The notes: generated from the letters alone by a model not told the origin. A stretch of 64,000 bases of DNA from Holophagaceae bacterium (GCA_016710635.1 JADJVL010000013.1:23230-87229); one strand, 5' to 3'. Shown: positions 44,220 to 52,591, numbered from the stretch's first letter. Translations and numbers: made by a program.

Positions 44220-44990
44220 ATGAATAAGCTCGCTGCCCTGCTCGTGGCTGCCGCGCTCGCCAGCCCCGTCTTCGCCGGCGACAAGGCCCCGGAGACGAAG
44301 ACCGAGGTCAAGAAGGTCGAGACCAAGAAGCCTGCGGCCCCCAAGGCTGAAGAGAAGAAGGCCGCTCCCGCCGTCAAGGCCGAGGAGAAGAAGGCCGAGG
44401 CTCCCGCCGCGACCGAAGTCAAGAAGCACAAGAAGCACAAGGAGGCCGCCAAGGCTGAAGGCGCCGCCAAGTCCGCCATGAACCTGGACGACAAGAAGGC
44501 TGCCGCCCCCAAGGCCGCCGAGAAGAAGGCCGCTCCCGCCGTCAAGGCCGAGGAGAAGAAGGCCGAGGCTCCCGCCGCGACCGAAGTCAAGAAGCACAAG
44601 AAGCACAAGAAGGCCGCCAAGGCTGAAGCCGCCGCCAAGTCCGCCATGAACCTGGACGACAAGAAGGCTGCCGCCCCCAAGGCCGCCGAGAAGAAGGCCG
44701 CTCCCGCCGTCAAGGCCGAGGAGAAGAAGGCCGAGGCTCCCGCCGCGACCGAAGTCAAGAAGCACAAGAAGCACAAGAAGGCCGCCAAGGCTGAAGCCGC
44801 CGCCAAGTCCGCCATGAACCTGGACGACAAGAAGGCTGCCGCCCCCAAGGCTGCCGAGAAGAAGGCCGCTCCCGCCGTCAAGGCCGAGGAAAAGAAGGCC
44901 GAGGCTCCCGCCGCAACCGAAGTCAAGAAGCACAAGAAGCACAAGAAGGCCGCCAAGGCCGAGGCCGCCCCCAAGGCTGAGCAGAAGTAA
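44220..44990 (+). CDS. secreted Lys/Ala-rich protein with 56-residue tandem repeats
   Basis: A 256-residue protein with signal peptide MNKLAALLVAAALASPVFAG and a ribosome site CAGGAGA. The rest is very basic low-complexity sequence of Lys, Ala, Glu and Pro. It consists of about four near-identical 56-residue units, each with KKAEAPAATEVKKHKKHK and SAMNLDDKKAAAP, encoded by 168-bp repeats starting at 44340, 44508, 44676 and 44844 (the last cut short). Its own promoter and terminator make it monocistronic. Function unknown; a cell-wall or nucleic-acid-binding periplasmic filler is conceivable. Confidence 0.75.
   Translation: MNKLAALLVAAALASPVFAGDKAPETKTEVKKVETKKPAAPKAEEKKAAPAVKAEEKKAEAPAATEVKKHKKHKEAAKAEGAAKSAMNLDDKKAAAPKAAEKKAAPAVKAEEKKAEAPAATEVKKHKKHKKAAKAEAAAKSAMNLDDKKAAAPKAAEKKAAPAVKAEEKKAEAPAATEVKKHKKHKKAAKAEAAAKSAMNLDDKKAAAPKAAEKKAAPAVKAEEKKAEAPAATEVKKHKKHKKAAKAEAAPKAEQK
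44340..44987 (+). repeat. 168-bp tandem repeat, about 3.9 copies
   Basis: Units begin at 44340, 44508, 44676 and 44844 with exact 168-base spacing and only scattered substitutions between them; copies two and three are almost identical. They lie in frame within one gene, so copy number can change by recombination without breaking it. Confidence 0.9.
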
Positions 44991-45027
44991 TAATTCCAAG
45001 CACCTTTCGATTTCGTGCTGAATTCGG

Positions 45028-45058
45028 ACGGGCCCTCACGGGCCCGTTCCTTTGTTCC
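45028..45058 (+). terminator. terminator of the tandem-repeat gene
   Basis: Perfect 8-bp stem ACGGGCCC/GGGCCCGT with loop TCAC, followed by TCCTTTGTT, 40 bases past the stop codon. Confidence 0.75.
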
Positions 45059-45285
45059 GGCTACGGCTTTTGATCTGGGACTTTCGGCTTCGCCCCCCCT
45101 CCCATACGGCCAGCACCGACGGCTCCGCAGCCCTGCCCGGGGCGACCTGAGCGCTCCTCGCAGAGCCCGGGCGGAACGGGCCCGAAGGGTTTGAGTCCAA
45201 AGGTTCAGGGGCTTCCAGCCCGACCCCGGTCCGCCCATGCCAATTGCGGTATGCTCAGTTCTCGCATCCCGCCTGGAGGTCCCTC

Positions 45286-45783
45286 GTGGCCAAACTCGAT
45301 CTGGTCATGTTCGAGGAGGAGTTCAAGCAACTCCAAGACATCATCGGCCGCCTCCAGAAGGACGCTTCCGCCAAGGTTGTTTTCCTAGTGGACAAGAACG
45401 GCCAGCAGATCGCCTCGGCCGGGGACGTCCACAGCATTGACGCGACCAGTCTGGCCTCCCTCACCGCCGGCAATGTCGCCGCCACCGACGGGTTGGCCAA
45501 GCTCATCGGGGAGAAGGAGTTCAGCCTGCTCTTCCACGAGGGCGAGAAGGACAACCTGCACATCAGCATCGTGGGCAAGCGCGGCATCCTGGTGGTGATC
45601 TTCGACCAGAGTTCCAGCCTCGCTCTCGTGCGCCTCCGGGTGAAGAAGACCTCCCGCGAACTGCTGGAGATTTTCGAGCGCGTGGAGACCCGCGCGCAGA
45701 GCGAAAGCTCCAACACCACCAAGTTCGAGAGCCCCTTCTCCGAGATCACCGACGAGGACATCGACAAGCTCTTCGGTGACTGA
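45286..45783 (+). CDS. mglB: roadblock/LC7 domain protein, MglB-like
   Basis: A 165-residue protein starting at a GTG with GGAGGT seven bases ahead. A single roadblock fold: EEEFKQLQDIIGRLQKD, VVFLVDKNGQQIASAG, FSLLFHEGEKDNLHIS, GILVVIFDQSSSLALVRLRV. MglB proteins are GTPase-activating partners of MglA that set front-rear polarity, and the MglA gene follows 58 bases downstream in the known mglBA order. The last 45 residues are an acidic tail. Strong by context and fold. Confidence 0.88.
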   Translation: MAKLDLVMFEEEFKQLQDIIGRLQKDASAKVVFLVDKNGQQIASAGDVHSIDATSLASLTAGNVAATDGLAKLIGEKEFSLLFHEGEKDNLHISIVGKRGILVVIFDQSSSLALVRLRVKKTSRELLEIFERVETRAQSESSNTTKFESPFSEITDEDIDKLFGD

Positions 45784-45841
45784 AGGCAGCTGCCCCCGCT
45801 GTTCTCCTCCTTGATGCCAACGCTGGACCCGGGCGACCCCC

Positions 45842-46426
45842 ATGACCTTCATCAACTACGCTTCCCGCGAGATCAACTGCAAGATCGTGTACTACGGCCC
45901 GGGACTCTGCGGGAAGACCACGAACATCCAGTGGATCCACGAGCAGGCCAATCCGGAAAAGCGCGGCAAGCTGGTGAGCCTCGCCACTGAGACCGACCGC
46001 ACCCTTTTCTTCGATTTCCTTCCGCTGGACATGGGCACCGTGAAGGGTTTCAAGGTCCGCTTTCACCTCTATACCGTGCCCGGACAGGTGTTCTACGACG
46101 CCTCCCGCAAGCTCATCCTGCGTGGCTGCGACGGCGTCATCTTCGTGGCGGACAGCCAGAAGCCCCGAATGGAGGCCAACATCGAGTCCATCGCGAACCT
46201 CGCGACGAACCTCAAGGACAACGGCTTCGACATCCGGACCATTCCCTACGTCCTCCAACTCAACAAGCGGGACATGCCCAGCGCGGCCCCCGTCGACGAG
46301 ATGGAACGGCTGCTCCGGTTCCGCAACGAGCCCATGCTGGAGGCCGTGGCCAACCAGGGCACCGGCGTCATCGAGACCCTCAAGGCCTGCGCCCGCCAGA
46401 TCCTCATGGAACTCCAGAAGGGCTGA
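45842..46426 (+). CDS. mglA: small Ras-like GTPase MglA
   Basis: A 194-residue cytoplasmic GTPase that marks the leading pole in gliding or type IV pilus motility in Myxococcus. Seen: MTFINYASREINCKIVYYG, P-loop GPGLCGKTT, TETDRTLFFDFLP, the MglA-specific switch RFHLYTVPGQVFYDASRKL, VIFVADSQ, and base-recognition NKRD. It lacks an N-terminal membrane anchor. With MglB it forms the minimal module; no other motility genes are in view. Its stop overlaps the next start (TGATG). Confidence 0.95.
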   Translation: MTFINYASREINCKIVYYGPGLCGKTTNIQWIHEQANPEKRGKLVSLATETDRTLFFDFLPLDMGTVKGFKVRFHLYTVPGQVFYDASRKLILRGCDGVIFVADSQKPRMEANIESIANLATNLKDNGFDIRTIPYVLQLNKRDMPSAAPVDEMERLLRFRNEPMLEAVANQGTGVIETLKACARQILMELQKG

Positions 46427-46797
46427 TGGCCACGAAGCGGGAAACCAACCTGGCTGCGGCCTTCAAGGCGCTCCGGGAGCTCGCCCTGTCCCTGCCCGAG
46501 GCCACCGAGGACCATCCCTGGGAGCACGTGGCCTGGAAGGTCCGCGGCAAGGCCTTCTGCTTCACCAACCTGCCTGGAGAGGACCTGGGGTTCACCGTCA
46601 AGCTGCCCCATTCCAGCGGCGCCGCCCTGATGCTGCCCTTCTCCGAACCCACGGGCTATGGCCTGGTCAGGAGCGGGTGGGTCACCGCCCGCTTCGATGG
46701 GCGCCGGAAGATTCCGTTGCCGGTGCTGGAGAGCTGGCTGCTGGAGAGCTACCTGGCCATCGCCCCGAAACGGCTGTCGGCCCAGGTGGCGGGCTGA
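46426..46797 (+). CDS. MmcQ/YjbR family protein
   Basis: A 123-residue protein with the YjbR/CyaY-like fold pattern: LRELALSLPEATEDHPWEHVAWKVRGKAFCF, a short sheet, then RSGWVTARF and the closing helix LESWLLESYLAIAPKRL. Members may bind DNA or small ligands; no catalytic activity is established. Its start overlaps the mglA stop (TGATG), so it is translated with mglBA, though a functional link is unproven. Confidence 0.82.
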   Translation: MATKRETNLAAAFKALRELALSLPEATEDHPWEHVAWKVRGKAFCFTNLPGEDLGFTVKLPHSSGAALMLPFSEPTGYGLVRSGWVTARFDGRRKIPLPVLESWLLESYLAIAPKRLSAQVAG

Positions 46798-46883
46798 GAC
46801 CCTTGTGACCTTTGCCGCTCCCCTTGCCCGAGTGCGCGCCCGAAGTCGGGAGTAGCCTTCTTAGGTCGCTCTCGGAGGTTCCC

Positions 46884-47429
46884 ATGGCCCTCATCACGCT
46901 GCAGGGAAGCCCCATCCAGACCCTGGGTGAACTGCCCAGTGTGGGCAGTCTCTGCCCTCCCTTCACCCTGGAGAGGCCCGACTTCACGGAGCTGTCCCTG
47001 GCGGACCTCGAAGGCCGGCGCGTGATCCTCAACATCTTCCCCAGCCTGGACACGGCCACCTGCGCCCGCAGTGTCTATGCCTTCGACGCCCGGGCCGAGG
47101 ATGCCCCGAACATGACGGTGGTCTGCATCTCCGCGGATCTGCCCTTCGCCCAGCGCCGCTTCGCGGAGGCGGGAGGCCTCGAACAGGTCATCTTCGGGTC
47201 CACCTTCCGCCGACCGGACTTCGGCCGGGATTTCGGCGTCACCATGGCCGACGGCCCACTGGAAGGCCTGCTGGCCCGGGCGGTGGTCGTCCTCGACGCG
47301 CAGGGCATTGTGCTCCACACCGAGCTGGTGCCGGAACTGGCCTGCGAGGCCGACTACGACCGGGCCCTCGATACGCTCCGCCGGAAACCGCAGCAGCGTC
47401 TAGAGGACGCCGTCTTCACTCTCAGGTAG
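46884..47429 (+). CDS. tpx: thiol peroxidase, apparently lacking the resolving cysteine
   Basis: A 181-residue peroxiredoxin of the Tpx family, with CGGAGG before its ATG. The peroxidatic cysteine is C60 in PSLDTATCARS. The following family segment reads SADLPFAQRRFAEAGG; the resolving cysteine of E. coli Tpx (Cys95, in RFCGAEG) is an alanine here (A94). Other cysteines (C24, C81 and one near residue 155) exist but not in known resolving positions. It may work as a 1-Cys enzyme with an external thiol, or use another cysteine. Otherwise a normal-length cytoplasmic or periplasmic peroxidase. Confidence 0.9.
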   Translation: MALITLQGSPIQTLGELPSVGSLCPPFTLERPDFTELSLADLEGRRVILNIFPSLDTATCARSVYAFDARAEDAPNMTVVCISADLPFAQRRFAEAGGLEQVIFGSTFRRPDFGRDFGVTMADGPLEGLLARAVVVLDAQGIVLHTELVPELACEADYDRALDTLRRKPQQRLEDAVFTLR

Positions 47430-47434
47430 CGCCC

Positions 47435-47959
47435 TTACTGGGCGGCGGGCGGGTCTACGAATTCCTCTTCGGAGAAGCCCGGCTCCGGCGGCAGCTTGGC
47501 GAGCTCCGCCAGCACCAGGGCTTCATGCTCGGCCTCTTCGTCCCGCAACTCCTCGAACAGAGCCTTCACGTCCGCGTCCTGGATGCCCGGCAGGGCTTCC
47601 GTGAAGAAGGCGTGGGCCTTCTGTTCGGAGCGCAGCGCCGACTCCATGGCCTGGCGCGGGGTCATGAAGGCGCGGGCCTCGTCGTAGTCCGGGGCTTCCA
47701 CATCGAAGATCCCCGCGCTGGAGACGGTCCGGGGAGCCGGGCCGAACAGCTCCGTGCGCCGATCGAACAGTGCGCTGCCGTGGCGGCCTTCATTGACGGC
47801 CATGGTGCGGAAGAAGCGCGCGGCACCGGGCGTGCGGTGCTGCTCCATCTGCCCGGCGAAATCCTCATACCGCTCCTGGGCTTCCTCTTCGATGAGGATT
47901 GCCAGGTCAAGGGCTTCCATCAGGGATAGCTGGGCGAAATCAATGCCTCGGGTCGCCAT
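47435..47959 (-). CDS. rubrerythrin-like ferritin-fold diiron protein
   Basis: A 174-residue four-helix protein. Diiron ligands are readable in the usual spacing: EEEAQERYEDF, FRTMAVNEGRHGSALF, ALRSEQKAHAFF and LRDEEAEHEALV. It lacks the C-terminal rubredoxin domain, so it needs an outside electron donor. Likely removes peroxide or stores iron, fitting the tpx gene converging on it. It is 12 bases downstream of the korB stop, so it probably belongs to that operon and protects the oxygen-sensitive enzyme. Confidence 0.85.
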   Translation of the reverse strand: MATRGIDFAQLSLMEALDLAILIEEEAQERYEDFAGQMEQHRTPGAARFFRTMAVNEGRHGSALFDRRTELFGPAPRTVSSAGIFDVEAPDYDEARAFMTPRQAMESALRSEQKAHAFFTEALPGIQDADVKALFEELRDEEAEHEALVLAELAKLPPEPGFSEEEFVDPPAAQ

Positions 47960-47971
47960 TGGATGCTCCGC

Positions 47972-48847
47972 TCAGGATTTGATGAAGAGGTCGAGGATGC
48001 GCTCCTTGGGCAGGGCGCCTTGGGAGAGCAGAGCCTGGCGATCGCGCACGAGGTCGCCGTAGGTGGGCGCCGGATCCGGATCCCGGTAGAAGACGCCCAG
48101 ATGGAGCTTGCTCCCATAGTGCTGGGCCAGGTCCATGGCCGCGAGCCGGTCCGCGGAATCATGGCCGAGGGCCGCGAGGGATTCGCTGATGGCCTTCAGG
48201 CCCTTGATCTGCTGAGCCTCCTCGCCGTACGTCACGCAGGGGGACTGGATGTTCACGAAGGCGAAGCCCGGGTAGCGGATGGCCTCCTCGATGATCGCCG
48301 CCATGCCGGCGATGTCCGTGGGCGAGGCCTGGGCCACGAACCCGGCGCCGTAGGCCAGCACGTAGAGCAGCGGGTTCACCGGGGCCTCCAGGCTGCCGTA
48401 GTGGGAGGTGCAGGTGATGCGCCCCTTCTGCGAGGTCGGCGACAACTGGCCCTTGGTGAGCCCATAAATCTGGTTGTCCATCACGATGTAGGTGAGGTCC
48501 ATGTTCCGGCGGATGGCGTGGGCAATGTGGCCGCCGCCGATGGAGAAGCCGTCGCCGTCGCCCCCCGCGGCCAGCACCAGCAGTTCGGGGCTCGACAGCT
48601 TGATGCCCTGGGCGATGGGCAGGGCGCGGCCGTGGACGCTATTGAAGCCGTAGGCGGTGGTGTAGCCGGGGATGCGGCTGGAACAGCCGATGCCCGACAC
48701 GAAGGCGATCTCGTGGGGCGGGCGGCCGATGGCGGCCAGGGCCCGGTAGATGCTGGCCACCACGGAGAAGTCTCCGCAGCCGGGACACCAGATCGGCTTG
48801 AGGTCGCTTCGGTAGTCCTTCGCTTGGAATTCGCAGGTGGCGCTCAT
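47972..48847 (-). CDS. korB: 2-oxoacid:ferredoxin oxidoreductase, beta subunit
   Basis: A 291-residue thiamin-diphosphate subunit. The start at MSATCEFQAKDYRSD has GAGGT five bases before its ATG. Seen: PIWCPGCGDFSV (cluster cysteines), SGIGCSSRIPGY, HGRALPIAQGIKLS, the ThDP motif GGDGDGFSIGGGH and MDNQIYGLTKGQ. With the alpha subunit directly upstream it would reversibly oxidise a 2-oxoacid (2-oxoglutarate or similar) to acyl-CoA with reduced ferredoxin. Substrate is by family inference. Confidence 0.93.
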   Translation of the reverse strand: MSATCEFQAKDYRSDLKPIWCPGCGDFSVVASIYRALAAIGRPPHEIAFVSGIGCSSRIPGYTTAYGFNSVHGRALPIAQGIKLSSPELLVLAAGGDGDGFSIGGGHIAHAIRRNMDLTYIVMDNQIYGLTKGQLSPTSQKGRITCTSHYGSLEAPVNPLLYVLAYGAGFVAQASPTDIAGMAAIIEEAIRYPGFAFVNIQSPCVTYGEEAQQIKGLKAISESLAALGHDSADRLAAMDLAQHYGSKLHLGVFYRDPDPAPTYGDLVRDRQALLSQGALPKERILDLFIKS

Positions 48848-48855
48848 GGTGGACC

Positions 48856-50646
48856 TCACTCCTGGGGCTGAAGTTCGGACTCGTGGCTGCGTTGCAGCTC
48901 CGAGAGGAGATGGTGGAGGGCCTCGACAATCTCGCCGGGGAGGAAGGGGTTGGCGCCGCTGCGGGCCAGGGAGCGCACGCCCTTCGGCAGGTCCAGGTGC
49001 ATGCGCAGCAGCTTGTGGAACTGGCCCAGGTGGGTCTGCTCGACGATGATGCCCTTCTGCACGGAGGCGAAGAAGTCCAGGTAGGCCTGCTCGGCCACCG
49101 GATAGAGGAGGTAGGGCACCATCAGCTTCACGTCCAGGCCCTTGTCCTTGGCCATGAGGAGGGCCTCCCGGCAGACGCCCGCCACGCTACCCCAGGCCAC
49201 CAGGGCCAGTGGCGCGTCCGGATTGCCGGTCACCTCGAAGAGGTCCTTGCGGTCCTTCAGGGGGTTGAGCTTCTTCGTGCGCTTGTCGTTCATGCGCGCG
49301 TGGACCGAGCCGCTGTTGGTGGGGGCGCCGGATTCCGAGTGCTCGATGCCCGAGGCCAGGTAGGTCCCGCCCAGCATGCCGGGATGGCTGATGGGGCTGA
49401 TGTGGTTCTCGGTCTGCTTGAAGCGCTTGTAGTCCACCAGGTCCGCAGCGGCGGGACGCAGGCGCTCGATGATCGTGAACTTGGAGGTGTCGATGGGATC
49501 CAGGGTCTCCTTGCGCTGGGAGATCTCCTGGTCCGACAGGATGAGCACCGGCGTCTGGTACTGCTCGGCGATGTTGAAGGCCTCCACCGTGATGCGGAAG
49601 GTGTCCGCCACAGAGGTCGGCGCGAGGACGGGGCGGATGACGTCCCCGTGGGCGGAAAAGACCGCCGCGAAGAGGTCCGACTGTTCGGACTTGGTGGGCA
49701 GGCCCGTGGAAGGGCCGCCCCGCTGGACGTCCACGATCACCAGGGGCAGCTCGGCGATGGTGGCGAGGCCCATCATCTCGGTCTTGAGGGAGAGGCCCGG
49801 GCCGCTGGTGGCGGTCATGGCCTTCTTTCCGGCGAAGGAGGCGCCCACGGCGGCGCCGATGCCGGCGATCTCGTCCTCGGCCTGCAGCACCGCGCCGCCG
49901 TACTTCCAGACGTGGTCGGTGAAGAACTGCATGATCTCGGTGGAGGGCGTGATGGGGTAGCCGCCGAAGAACTGGCAGCCGGCGAAGATGGCCGCGGCGG
50001 CGCACATGTCGTTGCCGTCGGTGAGCAGTTTCGGGGCGCCCTTGTTCACGGAGGCCTCGATGAACATGTCGATCTTGAGGGGATGCGCCTTGGCGAAGGC
50101 GATGCCGGCATCGAAGGCGCGCTGGTTGGCCTCGACGAGCTCCTCGCCCTTCTTGGCCAGCCGCTTGCGGATGCCCTTCATCACCGCCACGGCGCCGATG
50201 CCGAACCAACCGGCGATGAGCCCGAGGACCACGGTGTTCTTGGCACGCTCGGTGCCGGCGGTGGCCTTGGCCATTTCCGAGATCGGCACCGCGATCACCT
50301 GCAGGGGCGTCACGCCCACCAGCGGGATGTCGGCTTCCGCCACCCCCGTGGCGGCTTCGTAGATGACCACCGTGGTGCCGCTCACGGGCAGCTCGGCGCC
50401 GAACTTGAGGAAGTCCTCCCAGTTCAGCGCCACCGCCACGTCCAGGTTGCCGCCGGGATTGAGGATGGGATCGGTGCTGATGCGCACCCGGCAGGAGGAC
50501 TCGCCGCCCCGGATCTGGGAGCCGAAGCTCTTGGTCATGACCCCGTGGTAGCCCTCCGCCGCCGCGGCCTGCAGCAGCGAATCCCCTGCGGAAACGATGC
50601 CGTCGCCGCCCGAACCGGCCATTCCTAGGACAAGATCCTTGCGCAT
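48856..50646 (-). CDS. korA: 2-oxoacid:ferredoxin oxidoreductase, fused gamma-alpha subunit
   Basis: A 596-residue subunit with ATG at 50646 behind AGAGGT. The first 190 residues are the gamma domain (LVLGMAGSGGDGIVSAGD, YHGVMTKSFGSQIRGGES); the rest is the alpha pyrimidine-binding part (GGYPITPSTEIMQFF, QAEDEIAGIGAAVGAS, ATSGPGLSLKTEMMGLA, QRGGPSTGLPTKSEQSDL). This fused layout with a separate beta subunit is that of KorAB-type enzymes. Cytoplasmic, oxygen-sensitive central metabolism; supports an anaerobic or facultative lifestyle. Confidence 0.94.
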   Translation of the reverse strand: MRKDLVLGMAGSGGDGIVSAGDSLLQAAAAEGYHGVMTKSFGSQIRGGESSCRVRISTDPILNPGGNLDVAVALNWEDFLKFGAELPVSGTTVVIYEAATGVAEADIPLVGVTPLQVIAVPISEMAKATAGTERAKNTVVLGLIAGWFGIGAVAVMKGIRKRLAKKGEELVEANQRAFDAGIAFAKAHPLKIDMFIEASVNKGAPKLLTDGNDMCAAAAIFAGCQFFGGYPITPSTEIMQFFTDHVWKYGGAVLQAEDEIAGIGAAVGASFAGKKAMTATSGPGLSLKTEMMGLATIAELPLVIVDVQRGGPSTGLPTKSEQSDLFAAVFSAHGDVIRPVLAPTSVADTFRITVEAFNIAEQYQTPVLILSDQEISQRKETLDPIDTSKFTIIERLRPAAADLVDYKRFKQTENHISPISHPGMLGGTYLASGIEHSESGAPTNSGSVHARMNDKRTKKLNPLKDRKDLFEVTGNPDAPLALVAWGSVAGVCREALLMAKDKGLDVKLMVPYLLYPVAEQAYLDFFASVQKGIIVEQTHLGQFHKLLRMHLDLPKGVRSLARSGANPFLPGEIVEALHHLLSELQRSHESELQPQE

Positions 50647-50849
50647 GGGCACCTCTGGGCTTGAAGGGAAGGCGGGGTCCCGCCCTCCGCGCGCGGGCCT
50701 GCCTCCCCGATCCGGGGGTGCCGTCCCATCGCTTCCTTTACCCTAGAGCTGCGGTCCGTTGTCTTTCGTCACACCATGGGACGCGGCAAAACCGTCCCGA
50801 CCAGCACGCCATGACGCGGGGAAGCCGGAGGCGCGGCGCCGCGGCTTCG

Positions 50850-50881
50850 CCCAAACACGAAGGCCGCCATCACTGGCGGCC
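50850..50881 (-). terminator. terminator downstream of tRNA-Asn
   Basis: Stem GGCCGCCA/TGGCGGCC (50862-50881) with four-base loop, followed on the minus strand by TTCGTGTTT, about 20 bases past the tRNA 3' end. Confidence 0.7.
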
Positions 50882-50901
50882 TAAGTGCTTGGTTCTTTTG
50901 G

Positions 50902-50975
50902 CTCCGGTGGAGAGATTTGAACTCCCGACATCCTGATTAACAGTCAGGCGCTCTGACCAACTGAGCTACACCGGA
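50902..50975 (-). tRNA. tRNA-Asn (GTT)
   Basis: Cloverleaf readable on the minus strand: acceptor TCCGGTG/CACCGGA, D-arm GCTCAGTTGGTCAGAGC, anticodon arm CCTGACTGTTAATCAGG with anticodon GTT, T-arm GGGAGTTCAAATCTCTC (T-loop TTCAAAT). CCA is not encoded at the 3' end. Confidence 0.96.
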
Positions 50976-51091
50976 CCGGAACAACCAGTTTACCGGACTC
51001 GGGGACCGAAGCAAGGCTCGAGGTCGCGCGGGATGGGGCCCGCCCGCAGCCGATGTGTGCCATGATTCCCTTCGTTTTTCCCGAGGGCACC

Positions 51092-51991
51092 ATGGAATGG
51101 CTCAACTACCACCACCTGCTCTATTTCTGGACGGTCGCCAAGGAGGGCAGCATCGCCAAGGCCGGCGAGAAGCTGCTGCTGGCGCAGCCCACCATCAGCG
51201 GCCAGATCAAGGCCCTGGAGGAATCCCTCGGCGAGCAGCTCTTCGAGCGCTCGGGCCGGAACCTCCAGCTCACGGACATGGGTCGCATGGTGTATGGCTA
51301 TGCCGACGAGATCTTCGCCCTCGGCCGGGAGCTGCAGGACACGGTGAAGGGCCGGCCCACGGGACGGCCCCTGGAACTGGAAGTCGGCATCGCCGACGTG
51401 CTGCCCAAGCTGGTGGTCTACCGGCTGCTGGAGCCCGCCACCAAGCTGAGCGAGACGGTGCGCCTGGTCTGCCGGGAGGACAAGCCGGCCCGGCTCTTCA
51501 CCGAGCTGTCCGCCCAGGCCTTCGATCTCATCCTCTCGGACTCGCCCCTGCCCCCCAACGCGAAAGTCCGGGCCTACAACCACCTGCTGGGGGAATGCGG
51601 CGTCCTCATCTTCGGGACTCCCGAACTCGGCAAGCTCTACAAGAAGGACTTCCCCCAGTCCCTGGAAGGCGCGCCCATGCTGCTGCCCACCGACGCCACC
51701 ATGCTGCGCCGCTCCGTGGACCATTGGCTGGAGCGGGCTAACCTGCGCCCGCGGCTCCTCGGGGAATTCGATGACAGCGCCCTGATGATGGTCTTCGCCC
51801 AGGCGGGTCTCGGCCTCGTCGCGGCCCACGCCGCCGTCGAACGGGAGATCCGCGCCCAGTACGGCCTCGTCCCCCTCGGGCCCCTGCCGGACGTGAAGGA
51901 GCGCTTCTACGCCATCTCCATCGAGCGACGGCTCAAGCATCCCGCGGTGCTGGCCATCTCGGAGACGGCGCGAAAGGAGCTGTTCGCTTGA
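51092..51991 (+). CDS. nhaR: LysR-type regulator, NhaR-like
   Basis: A 299-residue regulator starting MEWLNYHHLLYFWTVAKEG, the signature N-terminus of NhaR-like LysR proteins. Winged helix-turn-helix at about 10-65 (GSIAKAGEKLLLAQPTISGQIKAL) and a periplasmic-binding-like effector domain after residue 90. NhaR senses sodium in enterobacteria; no nhaA lies beside it, so its regulon here is unknown. Its stop overlaps the TTG start of the next gene. An upstream in-frame ATG adds 13 residues and is less likely. Confidence 0.85.
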   Translation: MEWLNYHHLLYFWTVAKEGSIAKAGEKLLLAQPTISGQIKALEESLGEQLFERSGRNLQLTDMGRMVYGYADEIFALGRELQDTVKGRPTGRPLELEVGIADVLPKLVVYRLLEPATKLSETVRLVCREDKPARLFTELSAQAFDLILSDSPLPPNAKVRAYNHLLGECGVLIFGTPELGKLYKKDFPQSLEGAPMLLPTDATMLRRSVDHWLERANLRPRLLGEFDDSALMMVFAQAGLGLVAAHAAVEREIRAQYGLVPLGPLPDVKERFYAISIERRLKHPAVLAISETARKELFA

Positions 51992-52578
51992 TCCGGCGCG
52001 TGACCGTCTTCTGCGGGTCCCGTTCCGGCGCACTCCCCGCCTACCTCGACACGGCCCGGGAACTCGGCGCGGCCATCGCGGGACGCGGATTGGGCCTCGT
52101 CTATGGCGGCGCCCGGGTCGGCACCATGGGCGCCCTGGCGGACGCGGCCCTGGCCGCCGGCGGGGAGGTCATCGGGGTCATGCCCCAGGGGCTCATCGAT
52201 CGGGAGGTCGCCCATCCCGGCCTCACGGCCTTCCACGCGGTCACCTCCATGCACCAGCGGAAGGCGCTGATGGCGGACCTTTCGGACGCCTTCATCGCCC
52301 TGCCCGGGGGCTATGGCACCCTCGACGAGCTCTTCGAGATCCTCACCTGGGGCCAACTCGAGCTCCACGCCAAGCCCATCGCCCTGCTGGACGCCGCGGG
52401 CTTCTTCGAGCGTCTGCTCGGCTGCCTCGACCATGCCGTCGCGGAAGGTTTCCTCGCCTCGGCCCATCGCGGGCTGCTGCTCCACGAGACGGACGCGGCA
52501 GCGGTGCTGGACCGGATCCAGGCCTGGCGCCCGCTTCCGGCGGCCTCGAAATGGGAGCCCGGTGCGCTGGAGCGCTGA
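51988..52578 (+). CDS. LOG family nucleotide phosphoribohydrolase (cytokinin-activating type)
   Basis: A 196-residue Rossmann-like protein with VTVFCGSRSGALPAYLDTA, LVYGGARVGTMGALADAAL, MHQRKALMADLSDAFIALPGGYGTLDELFEI, the PGGYGTLDE motif of LOG/TIGR00730. Such enzymes cleave nucleoside 5'-monophosphates to base and ribose-5-phosphate; old 'lysine decarboxylase' labels are wrong. The start is a TTG overlapping the nhaR stop (TTGA), showing translational coupling; this fixes the start. Confidence 0.9.
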   Translation: MIRRVTVFCGSRSGALPAYLDTARELGAAIAGRGLGLVYGGARVGTMGALADAALAAGGEVIGVMPQGLIDREVAHPGLTAFHAVTSMHQRKALMADLSDAFIALPGGYGTLDELFEILTWGQLELHAKPIALLDAAGFFERLLGCLDHAVAEGFLASAHRGLLLHETDAAAVLDRIQAWRPLPAASKWEPGALER

Positions 52579-52591
52579 ACCGCCTTCGCCG

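Noticed and set aside
44340..44987. CRISPR-like repeat array
   Set aside because: Repeats are contiguous 168-bp units without unique spacers and lie in frame within a gene.
44121..44999. Minus-strand Leu/Gly-repeat frame that looks like a membrane protein
   Set aside because: It is the complement of the Lys/Ala tandem repeats; the plus-strand gene has signal peptide, ribosome site and terminator.
50647..50850. Small open frame upstream of korA
   Set aside because: No ribosome site or domain; it looks like leader or intergenic DNA.
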